From positions 124,001-188,000 of the forward strand of contig OZ017763.1 in NCBI GenBank assembly GCA_963969365.1: 64,000 nucleotides of DNA. The letters run 5' to 3'. Under the pieces are notes generated by a model. The model worked only from the letters and a program-made list of their open reading frames with translations. It was not told where the DNA came from and ran no database searches. Made by a program: the position numbers and the translations under genes. This document shows, piece after piece, positions 47,059 to 58,400 of the stretch (position 1 is its first letter; the number at the start of each line of letters is the position of its first letter). This DNA is from Asterochloris sp. CNOR1. Its lineage: Eukaryota > Chlorophyta > Trebouxiophyceae > Trebouxiales > Trebouxiaceae.

Positions 47059-49648
47059 ATGGAGACCATCAAGGAGGCTGCCGCTTATGTAGGAAACACA
47101 GTGGGAGGCTTTGTGACTGGAGCTGTTTGGAGCAAGAAGACCATGCGCAACCTGAAGGGCTGGACAATTCTGGTGATGGGAGCCAGCGATGGCGTGGGCT
47201 ACGAGGCTGCCAAAGCCTTTGCAGAGCATGGAGCACATGTCATTGTGCATGGACGTGATGAGGAGAAGACCTCCAAGTGAGTTACTCATGAGGCCTCTCC
47301 ACTGTTCATCTGCACAACAGCATGCCAGCCCAGTCCCTCAAGTAGGCCCACAAGCTCTGAAGCACACAATCTCATGCATAATGCATGTCTGTCAGGTGTC
47401 CACCCTCTGCTCGCAGCTTAGCCACATCACCTGCCCAAGGCAAGCCCTGCAATAGGCTGAGATCGTTCAACATGCAAAAGCCGGCTGCATGTTGGCTGAG
47501 GGTGAGGCATCAGCACCGCCTGACTGCAGGGCGGCAGAGGAGATCAGGCAGAGCGCGAGCGAGGGCGCTAAAGTGGACTACCTGCTGGGCGACCTGGCCT
47601 CATTCAAGTGAGCGCAAGCTACCGGTGTTGCCTGACGTGCACCCCGCTACAGCACTGACACCGAAATGCTTGTATAGGGCGATCCATCTGCATCAACGCT
47701 GCATCTTGACGCCATCACATTGAGTGCGCCTGGTCACTGTGTGCCGCGGGGGCACATCATTGTGTCCTGCCCAGCATGTGTTCCTCACTAGCTGCAGACT
47801 TGCAGCTCCACTGCATCTAGGGGTGGCTGGCACTGCAGAGTGTCAGCTTGCTTGGCACACAGATGGCAGCGGCTGCAGAAGCTGTGGATGCACTCTGCTG
47901 CAAGCAAGTCTGTGAGCTGTCATTTGCGCCATGCTGCAGGCTCATGCCTGCTGTGACTGACACTTCATGCTGCAGGTCTATCTGCCTTGCCCACAGGCAG
48001 TCACCTCCACATTCCCCTGGGCTGCAGGTCCATGCGTGCCTTTGCGGAGGAGTACAAGAAGCGTGGCTGGCCCCTGAATGTGCTGCTCAACAATGCAGCC
48101 ATCCAGTCCCCCAAGGGCAAGCGGGGAGCCAAGACAGAGGATGGCTTTGAGGTGAGGCCCCGCCGCAAGCAAGGAGGTGTTGCATATCAGTGCACGTCTG
48201 TGGCACTGGGATCCCTACAGTAGAGGCTGCTGTGCTATTGCCTCATGCCGCACCAGTCACGTGAAGTGAACCTGCCTTCTGTGCTGGGTTGTGTACACTA
48301 TAGGCGCATGCACTGAACAGTGACCTCCTGCCTGCAGATCACCCTGCAGGTCAACCATTTTGGCCTGGTTTATGTCACCTTGTTGCTGCTGGACCTGCTG
48401 AAGGCAGCAGCCAAGTCGGGCCCTGCAGCGCGCATTGTGTGGGTGACCTCTCTGGGCAGCCAGCTGGTGAACCCTCCCGTCATTGGTAAGGGCGGCATCC
48501 TCGGTGGAGACAAGGGCGTCGACGAGATCAACTGGAACGACCTCAAGTGCGTTCGTCCACCTTCACATCTGTCGATGCGATCGGTGTGGTGTGGTCATGA
48601 CATCGCATGCAGTCTTCTTTTGGTGTTGCACAGTGCCTTCCAACAGCTACTGCGGAGGATGTCTCATGGGCCTGGCTGTGATGCAGAGGGGAGCACATGG
48701 ATGAGAGTGACTGGTGGCGTTACTCCCAGACCAAGATCTTCAACATCATGACATCCAGGTCTGCAGTGTCTGGCAACTTGCTTGTACAGCTGGTGTGTTG
48801 GCGCTGCTGCCTTTTGCGGTCTCCCTGCCCTGGTTCCACCACCAAGTGGCTCTCTCTTGCTGTTCAGGGAGCTGGCAGACCGGCTAGAAGGCACAGGGGT
48901 GCAGAGTTTTGTGGCGCACCCCGGCCTGGTAAGCTTCAGCGTTTGGCAGCGGTTGCCATGCTTGCTTAGGCGTCTTGGAGGCAGCATGGAGCAAAGCTGC
49001 CTGTACGTTCGCGGTCCTCTGCTTGTCTGCAATGATGGCAACTGTGTCTCTCGCTGTTCACTGGCACTGACTGCAGCATGCTGACACCTCTCCTGTCTTG
49101 CAGGCTGTAACTGATCACTTCGGCAAGAGTGACTCAGAGCACAAACTGTCCAGCAAAATTGTGGAGACCTATGCAAACTCCCCCATTGGCCAGTCTGCAG
49201 AGAACGGCGCAATCCCTCTAGAGTATGCCTCTGTGTCTGCAGACCTGGAAGGTGAGTTTCACCGCCCCAAGTGCTGCCAGCAGATGCTGGAAGCATTTGC
49301 GGGCTGACAGCTGAGACTGACAGAGCATGTGCGGATGTGCCATTCAAACGCTCTTGCTGAGCATCAAGCTGCCTGCAAGGTGTGTGTGCGTACGCTGAGC
49401 GCATCATATCCTCAGCGCACCTCCCTGGCTTCCTTCAAGGATACACTGTTCTTGTTGCAGGGAAGCAGTGGACGTACATTGGGAGCCCTGAAACTGGAAT
49501 GATCAACTGTTTTCAGGCAAGGGAGCAGATTCCCAATGCTCCCCTGGCCAGCGACAAGCAGGCCTGCTCCCGTCTTTGGACAGAGACAGTGACCATCCTT
49601 GACGACACAACAGGAGAAAACCTGGGCAAGAAGACGGGCTTGGCGTGA
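47059..49648 (+). CDS. Short-chain dehydrogenase/reductase (WWOX/retinol-dehydrogenase-like)
   Basis: NAD(P)-dependent oxidoreductase of the classical SDR type; the substrate is unknown. Eight exons keep frame: 47059-47276, 47530-47607, 48028-48151, 48338-48546, 48687-48758, 48868-48928, 49104-49251 and 49461-49648. They give 365 residues. The nucleotide-binding motif is GASDGVG (41-47), followed by acidic and basic contacts (HGRDEEK). LLNNAAI (118-124) is the NNAG-type motif, the serine lies in WVTSLGS (about 178), and the catalytic pair is YSQTK (222-226). FVAHPGL is the normal post-catalytic PG motif. The N-terminal 33 residues before the Rossmann fold and the C-terminal 70 residues (from QWTYIGSP to GKKTGLA) are longer than the core. 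The start is the first ATG before the fold. The pattern resembles WWOX, retinol dehydrogenases and plastid TIC32; I cannot choose among them. Confidence 0.9.
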
Positions 49649-50243
49649 CCATGTCACCATTGACATGATATGTTGTAGTGACCTGCACTTTGCTACTTCT
49701 TTTGCTGTTATTGATGTTTACACTGCCTGCATGGCTGACCAAAAGAATTAGCGTCCATGTGTAGTTGAGCCTCAGAAGAGGCCCAAAGGCATCAACTTTG
49801 GGGCCACTCAGTTGTCAACACCAGGTGTACAACAGGTTGTCCCATAGACATTTCTGTCTGGCCGGGTCATCGGTCTGCTGCTGGCATTTGTAGGGCCCAG
49901 GCTGGCACTGGCACTTGCAGAGCCCAGGCTGGCACTGGCATATGCAGAGCCCAGGCTGCCACTGGTATTGTGGGCACTGCACCTGCATGGCATTCAGGGC
50001 TGTGCTCATGATAGCCATTGCTGCCAGCCAGCTGGCTGGCAGCACTTCCCCTTCATCTGGCCCCTTTGGAAATCTGATTCTGCTGATGCGCATCATGATG
50101 ACATGTCGCTGCAAAGTCTAACATACCCTCATCCAGGGATGCTATGGTGAGCTGAGGCTAAGTTGATCTTCAGGTCCCCAGAGCACCAGCTGGACACCTG
50201 CAGGTGTCTACCACAAGGCTGGGTGCTTGTCTCAAACACAGGC
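49649..50243 (+). other. SDR 3' flank with a 30-bp repeat
   Basis: No gene seen. At 49893-49968 a unit of about 30 bp (CAGAGCCCAGGCTGGCACTGGCA) is repeated about three times. The ankyrin-gene promoter should lie towards the right. Confidence 0.5.
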
Positions 50244-51046
50244 ATGTTTTTTTACTTTTCCTCGAGTAAGTGCTGGTCGATGCAGCTGCATGTGCAGCCT
50301 CGTATATGGCCAGCCTCATTCACTTCATGATTGCTCTTGCAGGTGCTCAAAAAGCTGCCGAAGCTGGGGATCTACAGTACCTGCAGTCAAAGGCTCACAT
50401 GCTTGAGCGGCCTCTGCTCGAGCAGATCAGCTTGTACGCAGCCAGAGGAGGCCAACTGGAAGTGCTGCAGTGGTTGAGCCTGCAGGGGGCTGCTCTCAGC
50501 CCGCACATGTGCACATGGGCAGCGGAAGGAGGCCACCTGGCAGTGCTGCAGTATGCCCACCAGAATGGCTGTGCCTGGGACTCGAGCACGTGCGAGGCTG
50601 CAGCAGGAGGAGGGCACCTGGCAGTGCTGCAGTATGCCCGCCAGAACGGCTGTGCCTGGAGCTCAGGCACGTGTGAGGCTGCAGCACGAGGAGGGCACCT
50701 GGCAGTGCTGCAGTATGCCCACCAGAACAGCTGTACATGGGGTCCAGCGGTCTGCAGTGCAGCCGCTGAGCTTGGCAACCTCAGCATTCTGAGGTGGCTG
50801 CGCCAACATGGATGCCCGTGGGATTGGCGCACAACTAGTGCAGCAGCTGTTGGCGACCATCTTGAAGTTTTGAGGTGGGCTCGTCTACAGCAGCCTCCCT
50901 GCCCGTTATGGCCCCGCCAGGAGCAGTTACGATTGATCATCCGCAATCTTAGCCCCTGCATGCTGGTGTACCTCTTACAGCAGCAAGCGCCCATGAGTGC
51001 CAGACACCTTGCTCAGGCTCGTGCCGCTGCAACAAAGATGACATAA
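50244..51046 (+). CDS. Ankyrin-repeat protein
   Basis: Protein-binding repeat protein of unknown partner. Two exons are proposed: 50244-50265 (MFFYFSS) and 50343-51046, joined in frame, for 241 residues. Five to six ankyrin units of about 27-33 residues follow each other; the central ones are almost identical (GGHLAVLQYAHQNGCAW). This HLAVLQYA..NGC.W form is typical of the large ankyrin families of protists, algae and giant viruses. The second exon is sure; the tiny first exon rests on a GTAAGT donor at 50266 and frame match. The gene is likely shortened. After the stop at 51044-51046 the same frame continues for about 30 more codons that are also conserved in the 3' copy at 54320-54413, so the present stop is probably a recent mutation. 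Confidence 0.75.
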
Positions 51047-51523
51047 GCAGTTCTCTCACTCAGAGCAGCTCTCCCTGACAGGACTCCCCATGAAGCTGTT
51101 CTGAAGATTGCGAGTTTGGCATTAATGCAAGCTTGGCAGTAACCAAAACAATACTGTTTTAGAGTTGCTGTATGCCTGTGCAGACTTGCAAAAGACCCAA
51201 GCTCTACTCAAATAACGTCTGCACAGGCAACAGCTTATGCTCTGTCAGCCGTATAAGACTTGAAACACGAACCTTTGAAATGGAAGCTTTGTTAAGCCTG
51301 GCCACCGGGCACCTGAACCTGGCAGATTGCGCCGCACTGCTCTGCCACATGGACACTCTCTCTACCTGCGCGGCAATCTGAGTAAGACTTGGTTACTCAC
51401 TGCACCCACCAGGCATTAAGTTGGCCTGCAGAACTCAGGAGCATATGAATTGTCAAGCCACTGCACGCGTGCATGGTTGCATCTCTTTGCAGCCGTTCCA
51501 GCAGCATCTCAAAGCGCTTTTGC

Positions 51524-52994
51524 CTAGAATGGACTGCACTGTGGTGTCGCAATCCGCAAAGTCTTCCTTCTCACAAGCTGTAGCATGAGCTGTAGCTTCC
51601 CTGGATCCATCCGCTCATTGGAGAGCTCCTGACCCTCCAGCAAAGTGCCAGAGTACAGGTTGTAAACACTTCCAAATCCTGCATGGTCATTGACAGACAC
51701 TTTTTGCAAAAGTGGAGCTAAATTCCGAAAAGCCGCTGCAGATTGCCAGCCTCATCCCAGGTTCAAGGATGCTTCTAGCAGCTTGCAAAGCATACACAGC
51801 TGCCACTCACCCACAGCTGCGTGTCTAGCTGTAGGGGAGAGGCCCTGCTCTTGACAACAATCCTGTGGATGGCAGCTGGGCACACAGAGAGCCCTGCACA
51901 TTGGAGCACCTTGCCAAGTGGCAGCTGGTGGTGCCACTGCTGAGAGGCCGCCACACCGTTGCACCAGGCAGACGCCAGCACACTGAGCGTGGCCTGAGCT
52001 TACGTGGTGACTACCTACATGATCTTGTGCTGCCACAGCCTGGGTGCCAGCTTGGAGCTGCCCAGTGACTGCTGCTGAGGCTGCAGCGCCTTCTGTCAGT
52101 GAAGCGGGAGCGCTGGGTTGCCCCTGTGCCTGCTGCAGTGCACCTGAGCTCACAAGACAGCCACAGCAGTTGCTGCTGCTCTGCTTGTGCTGGCCATCCC
52201 TCAACTGATGGCCAGGGAAGACAAACGATGAAGCGCGAGGCAGATGCAGGCTGAATCCCATGAAAGGGCAACAAGATTGTGACAAGGCTGTAATGCTGGT
52301 TGACAGCAGCTGGTTGACAGCAGCCAGATGACAGCATCTTGCGCCCCATCATCAAAGCTCCCAGGCAGGCTGCACCCAGCAGCGTGGTAATGCGTTCCAC
52401 CTGCAGTTGCAGTGAACTATTGGGAGGGTCCTTCTCGTGTCTCAGTGAATGGATGACCAAGTGATGCAGGGACCTCCTTCTTCTATTGCTAGATGTGCTG
52501 AGCACACTTGCTCTGGCCACTCAACTTGGCCAAGGCAGGGAGCCGCTGGCTCTCTGAGGGCCAGGCCACAATGCCATTCGCACAGTCTGACAGCCATGCT
52601 GTAAATCTTACAGTCCGATGGCCACACAGCCAGACGAGGGACAGGTGGGCAGGACTTGCAGCATGCTTGTGCATCTGCAGCCTGGTGGCGTTAATGACAG
52701 GACAATGCACTCGCAGCATGCTGAAATGTATCTGTCCAAAATGAGTCCCTGGCCTGAGAGGAGCTCTCTACTATGTTGCTGACCTGGTAGGCATCTTGCT
52801 GCCAAGCCTTGGACGTCAGCAGGCTTGACGACTGAGCGGCAGTGTGCTGGCAGTGTGCAGAGTCCACAAGCTGGGCAGCTGAGTAGCACCCAAAAAGCTG
52901 AAGGCCCCGCCATAAAGTTGAGCACAGGGCTTTAGCTGCCTCAGATGCACCAAGCAACAGGTGAGGCACAACGAAATGGTCTGGCCCTGACCAC
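51524..52994 (-). CDS. Unidentified minus-strand gene (partial model)
   Basis: I do not recognise this protein. Exon 52784-52994 encodes SGPDHFVVPHLLLGASEAAK and on to SKAWQQDAYQ; it joins in frame to a segment starting at 52400 (VERITTLLGAACLGALMMGR). Further likely exons are about 51808-51923 (VLQCAGLSVCPAAIHRIVVK onward, ending at a GTGAGT donor) and about 51524-51713 (KVSVNDHAGFGSVYNLYSG onward, then a stop). The protein seems soluble with one hydrophobic stretch. Upstream exons past 53000 were not resolved; the inverted repeat and minisatellite lie exactly there. It is interleaved between the ankyrin gene and its copy. Confidence 0.45.
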
Positions 52995-53085
52995 CTGACA
53001 GCCCCACGACTTGTGAGATACCACCCCACACAACGCTGGGAAGGCCACAGACCCTGGCTCACAAACAAAACACATGGGGCGGCAC

Positions 53086-53504
53086 ATCTGACACAGACCT
53101 GGCCTGAAGAGTCCCTGCGTGCTTTGCTCCCAGCCTGCAGTGGCCGTAGAGCACTGGCCATGGCCATGGGGCAGTGCATCCTGAGGCAGTGGCCCATGGC
53201 CATGGGGCAGTGCATGCCCGAGGCAGTGCCCCACGGCCAGTGCCCCACGGCCAGTGCCCCACGGCCAGTGCCCCACGGCCAGTGCCCCACGGCCAGTGCC
53301 CCACGGCCAGTGCCCCACGGCCAGTGCCCCACGGCCAGTGCCCCACGGCCAGTGCCCCACGGCCAGTGCCCCACGGCCAGTGCCCCACGGCCAGTGCCCC
53401 ACGGCCAGTGCCCCACGGCCAGTGCCCCACGGCCAGTGCTCTACGGCCACTGCAGGCTGGGAGCAAAGCACGCAGGGACTCTTCAGGCCAGGTCTGTGTC
53501 AGAT
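53086..53504. repeat. Perfect 74-bp inverted repeat
   Basis: Bases 53086-53159 are the exact reverse complement of 53431-53504 by eye. The 271-bp spacer holds a short GC-rich block and a minisatellite. Transcribed in either direction, the arms would form a 74-bp duplex. Confidence 0.95.
53229..53438. repeat. 14-bp minisatellite, 15 copies
   Basis: CCCCACGGCCAGTG is repeated fifteen times without visible change, followed by one diverged unit (CTCTACGGCCACTG) that is part of the right inverted-repeat arm. Having no stop codon in any frame, it creates long open frames of 14-residue repeats on both strands that are not genes. Confidence 0.97.
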
Positions 53505-53967
53505 ACTGGCCTTGAGGCAGTGCATGCCCGAGGTCCCACGCGCACCTGATAATGACGGGCCTGAAGGTGATGTACGCTGGGGCGGGTGCACCTCAGACTC
53601 GTTGCCTCAGCGCACCAGCAAGAAGTTGGGGGCTGTGGAGGGGGCACCTGCACAAACGTTCAGTAGGGTTGGTAGAGTGGAACCTGACCAGTATGGAGTC
53701 ACCAGGGCTGGGTATAACAGCCTGAGAACAGAAGGAGCTGCCTTACACACACGGAAACCAGGTGTGCCTGGTGTGCGTGCAGGGCCATGCTGCATGTGTG
53801 TTTGAGGAGGCCAACTCTCAAGGCCTGCTTGGGGCAAGGTGCGGTCTGCACCAAGCCCAGCTGGGGGCACCTGCGCACAAAGGTTTATTGCCTCCAGAGC
53901 CACTGGCTGCTGCCTCGCCCTTGCACATACTAAAAGCGCCCTGTATCAGCAGTGGCTCTGCCCCAAG

Positions 53968-54413
53968 GAGGCCACCTGGCAGTGCTGCAGTATGCCCACC
54001 AGAACGGCTGTGCCTGGGGTCCAAAGGTCTGCAGTGCAGCCGCTGAAGGTGGCAACCTCAGCATTCTCAAGTGGCTGCGCTAACATGGATGCCCGTGGGA
54101 TTGCTGCACAAGTCGCGCAGCAGCTGTTGACAACCATCTTGAAGTTTTGAGGTGGGCCCGTCTACAGCAACCTCCCTGCCCTTTATGGTTCCAGCGGGAG
54201 CCCTTAAAATTGATGATTCAAAATCTTAGCCCCTGTATGTTTGTGTACCTTTTACAGCAGCAAGCGCCCATAAGTGCCAGACACCTTGCTCAGGCTCATG
54301 TTCCTGCAACAAAGATGACACATGCAGTTCTCTATCTCAGAGCAGCTCTTCCCAACAGGACTCCCCATGAAGTTGTGCTAAAGATTGTGAGCTCAGCATC
54401 TCAAAAGCTTTGA
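53968..54413 (+). pseudogene. Truncated copy of the ankyrin gene with a stop codon
   Basis: The stretch matches 50525-51140 at DNA level but lacks the 5' part; it begins within one repeat (GGHLAVLQYAHQNGCAW). The codon equivalent to CAA (glutamine of LRQHGCPW) is TAA at 54081-54083. Past it the frame is intact to 54413, including about 30 C-terminal codons (AVLYLRAALPNRTPHEVVLK) that the first copy has lost behind its own stop. Confidence 0.88.
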
Positions 54414-55200
54414 ATCAGATAACGTTGCATACTTGAGCAAGCTTGCACAGAACTGGAACACATGTTGTGCTGCAGCAGCTGTATCAACAGACTTAAGTAT
54501 AATATGTTGAATGTACATTATGTTCAACTGTCTGTTGAATGCATAAGCAGTGAAATAACAGGCCATATGCCTTGACTGCTTGCTGCAGCTGCAGAGAAGT
54601 TCATCTGAGCAATGTGAGAGCTAAGGGACCTGTGCAGCCCAGGCTTCCTAGCGTAGCTACGAGAAATTGCCAAGCCCAGGCTGCCTAGCATAGCCTACGA
54701 GAAAATGCCAAGCAGCACCCTTGTTTTCCTCTATATACTTTTGCCAGGCCTCGCATGATGTATAAAGCTTGCAAGACTCAGGTGGACTTAGATCAACCGA
54801 AGTCATTGACCTCAGCAGCTACTAGCATGAAGGAGTGACTCCTCAACCGGATAGTGGAGCATAACACCATGAAGTTTGCAAAGAAGCAGTGGCAGACATC
54901 ATCTGCTCAGGCACAGTGCCAGAGATTTGCATATCATTGCAGGATGCTCAGCCATCTTTGAATGAGCAGACGGCACCAGAAACCAGTTACATGGCGACCC
55001 TTGTTTGATTACCTGGGAGTGAGAACCCCAGCCCAGTGACCGGAGCCAGCCTCAGACAGTGCTGGAACGACTTGCTTTGCAGCCTCCGGCAAGTTGCTGC
55101 AGAGGCTGAGCGCGGAGGCTGCCATTTGCTGCAGAGGCTAAGCGCAGTCTCTGCTACAGGTAGCTGCAGTCAGTCTTGCGACAACAAAAAGGGAGGGGAA
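54414..55200. other. Non-coding stretch with a ~45-bp duplication
   Basis: A/T-richer than its surroundings. GCCCAGGCT(T/G)CCTAGC and TACGAGAAA.TGCCAAG occur twice at about 54637-54705. Nothing codes here as far as I can see. Confidence 0.5.
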
Positions 55201-55290
55201 GGCCAAGGCTGGACTTGAACCAGCGACGCCGGGGTCTTCGATGGTTTTAGCTGAACGCTTTGCTTTTTGAAAGAAGTTGACTTCTTGGCC
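55201..55290 (-). other. tRNA-like structure (T arm plus acceptor-like stem)
   Basis: On the minus strand the 90-nt stretch begins GGCCAAG and ends CTTGGCC, a perfect 7-bp stem. Before the 3' strand of that stem lies a perfect T arm, GCTGG-TTCAAGT-CCAGC, which also fits the Pol III B box (GGTTCAAGTCC). No convincing D arm, A box or anticodon arm was found. It may be a decayed tRNA, the end of a tRNA-derived SINE, or chance. Confidence 0.35.
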
Positions 55291-55409
55291 GGGATTCGTG
55301 CTGTATTGAGACAACTGTTGTCGATACAAAGACGATTCCCAGCTCTCGTCAGGCAGCTGCAAAGGATTCTAGATCCAAGACAGGTCAAAGGCTTGATCTG
55401 AGGACAGTC

Positions 55410-58400
55410 ATGGAGGAAGGCCATGCAAAGGCTGCACAGGTCATGCCCTGGCAGCCAGTGGTCATGTTTGCCAAGTACTCCACCCCCTGCAGCAGGTGCC
55501 ACCTGCCCATCTCTGTGGGCAATAGCATATACCCTTGGCAAGACTATGACGGCTATCAGCACCTCAAGTGCGCACTGCTGGAAGCCGAGGAGCAGAATGT
55601 TCCCCTGCAGCCGCCCGTGAGTACATATCCAATGGCATGATGCCGCCAGTGCTGCACAACAACGCTCAGTGCCGACTGCAGGTCTGCAAGCACTGGACAA
55701 GGCGAGGATTTTGCCTCTTCAAGGAAACTTGCTACTTCAGGCACCCGCCCGATGCGCATCCTCCAAAGGCGCCTGAGCCTCCCATGTGAGCAAGGCCGCT
55801 GTGCTGGCGGTCCATGTCAGGGGTGTGCCAAAGCTGCAAGCCATGCAAATGCATGGGACAGCTGCCTTGAAGAACCTCTGCTCTCAAGACTTGACTGCGG
55901 CCTTCAACGAATTATGCAGGCCACAGCTGCACCTACTGGGGTGTCAAGCAGTGCCTGGGCTGCTTGGGTGGCTTGGGGCTGCCCAGGAACAGGCTGTCTA
56001 TGATTCCAAGCTGCGCATGTTGTTCAGAGGCGCCAGGAAGCACAACAGCAGAGCCCTCTGTGCCCCTGCTCAGGCTTCTGAGAGACAGGGTTCAATGTTG
56101 GTCAATCACATGGTTGACCCTGCACTGAAGCAGGCCACAAGAAGGCCAAGCTGCTTACAATGGTGAATTGGCACCAGCTCAGCCATGTGGCCTCGCAGCG
56201 ACAGGAAGCAACAGCTTACCATGTTCAGTCATGACTGGCTGAGATGGTCTTGCTGCCAGACCATCGCAGATCATAACAGACACTGCCATGGGAAACAAGG
56301 TGCATGCCTCTACTGCGTGCTGGCTGCAGAGAGGCCCAGCTGCCTGAAAATGAGGTGCAATCCAACAGCCATGCCAACTGTACAAGAATGGTGCCTGGTC
56401 TGCTGAGAGGCAACGCTACCCAACGTGTTGCCCTGAGGTGCAAAGCATCGCACATTAATGCTGGTGCTGCTATCTGGCAGAGACACCAAGGTGCTCAAGA
56501 CGAACACGCCTATTGCAGACTTGACCTCAATCAAGGGAAAGCACAGTCCTCACTGAGCAGTGTGCCTGCTCCCGTCTGCAGAGAGGCAAAGCTGCCCAAC
56601 GATGAGATGCGCAAGGCCAACCGTGGGCTGGGCCGGCGCAATCTCGTGAGGAACGGTTTCAGAGCCGGCACTGTCAGAAGGTGGTCCTGCGGTGACTATC
56701 TGCTGAATTAGGTATTGCATTGTTTTTGTCTAGCAGGTATGTGCAGCAAGCTGGTGGATCAGAGCCAGCTCTTGCTGCGCCTCCTGCACGTTCTGTCCTT
56801 CTGCCCTGAGCAGAGGCTATGAATATTGGCTGGGGCAACGTGATGTTGCAAATGCCTGACTGATGCTGGTTGCCAGCAATGAGTTGGCCAAGGCCAAAGG
56901 GAAGCTCACTGATCACGCCAGAACAGGTCTGCCTGCCTGCAGATTCCTGATCGACGTTTTTGGGAAGGATGTGCTGGCCAGTGGTAGCGGCGTACTGGAC
57001 GTGGCAGGAGGCAAGGGGGAGCTGGCATTTGAGCTGGTGAACCTCAATGCAATCCGTGCCACAGTGGTGGAGCCGCGCCCCCTGCAGCTGGCGCGCCCTT
57101 TGAGACTGCTGGCCAAGGTGAGACATGGGTCTTGACACGGACGTCATGCCTTGGCACCAGCGGCTGGCGCAGCTTCTTTGCACCTTGGCAAGAGCAATGA
57201 CTTGCGTAGCCACAGTGGTGGCCGCGTCTCCTGCAGCTGTGGGCGCCTCTTGAGGCTGCTGACCAAGGTGAATGGCATGAATGTAAACGCAGCTGTCAGT
57301 TCTTGCCGCCTACAAGTGGCATTGCCCTTCACAAAGTGCCTCCAACAATGCCTTGCATGGCAACCTTGGTGGCGCCCAGTCCCCTGCCGCTGATGGTCCT
57401 GCAGGTCACGCTTCTGCTCGATTTGCTGCAAGGCTGTTGAAGGAGGAGCCCACATGAGGGCTCGCAGCTTCCTGCCAGCACAGCCTGCAGCTCCTGCCTA
57501 TGACTTGCTGCAGGGCTTCCAATGGCGGAACCCCCACTTCACGCGCTACAACGACACCAGCTGCCAGGACTTCCTGCAAGGCACCAAGCAGGGTGTCAGC
57601 CCCCCACACCTCAGAATGGTGCTGGACGCCGCAGTGGTGGCCTGCCTGGCGCAGCAGGCTCGGGGGCAGCAGATCGGGGCAGACGCTGTGCCTGCCAGCG
57701 CTGACTCTGGAGATGCTGAGCCTGCCAGTGCCGACTCCGAAGACAGTGTGCCTGCCAGCGCTGACGCTGGGGATGCTGGCATGGTGACACAGCAGCATTG
57801 TGCACAGCAGGCAGCAGCCTGCGCAGCTGCAGGTGAGGAGGCTGAGCAGCGGCCTCCAGCAGTGCTGGATGCTGCGGCAGATGCTCGAGCTGCTGTGGCC
57901 CAAGGGAGCAGCGCAGGGGATGGCGGGTGGCTGTCAGTGTTCCAAAGGTCTATGCGGGATGCGCTGGACAGCAGCTGGACCAAGAAGGGCCTCCGGGTGA
58001 GTGAGCTGTGTGGCATCAAGCCCTGCAGCCACTGCAGCGCACAGACTGCCCTAGATGGCTTGCTGGCTACTGCTTCAGCTGCTGCAAGCTCAATCCAGGT
58101 CGCTGATTTCTTGCTGGTCAACGTCAGGATTTGCCTTCCCCTTCATTTCTGTGATTGTATCAATGTTGAGAAGCCTGCAGCCAGCAAGCTCTCAGTTCTC
58201 CTCTCTGCTGTACAAAGTGGGCATGCGTCTCGCAAAGTTTACGCCAGACCAACTCTTGACCCAGGCAATGTGTCTGACTGGCGGCATACTGCTGTGCAGT
58301 GGGGACACAGACATAGCCCTTGCCGGGCTGATACAGGCACCAAGGCCTCATCACACAACACTGCTGTGCAAGGCCTTGTAGTAGGACTGTGTAATACGAG

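Noticed and set aside
52691-53805. Long open frames of 14-residue repeats on both strands, looking like secreted repeat proteins
   Set aside because: They come from a stop-free 14-bp minisatellite and appear in all frames of both strands; no start, splice context or known repeat fits.
57500-57805. Alternative frames over the methyltransferase insert
   Set aside because: They are shadows of the exon 57433-57996, whose frame holds the conserved residues.
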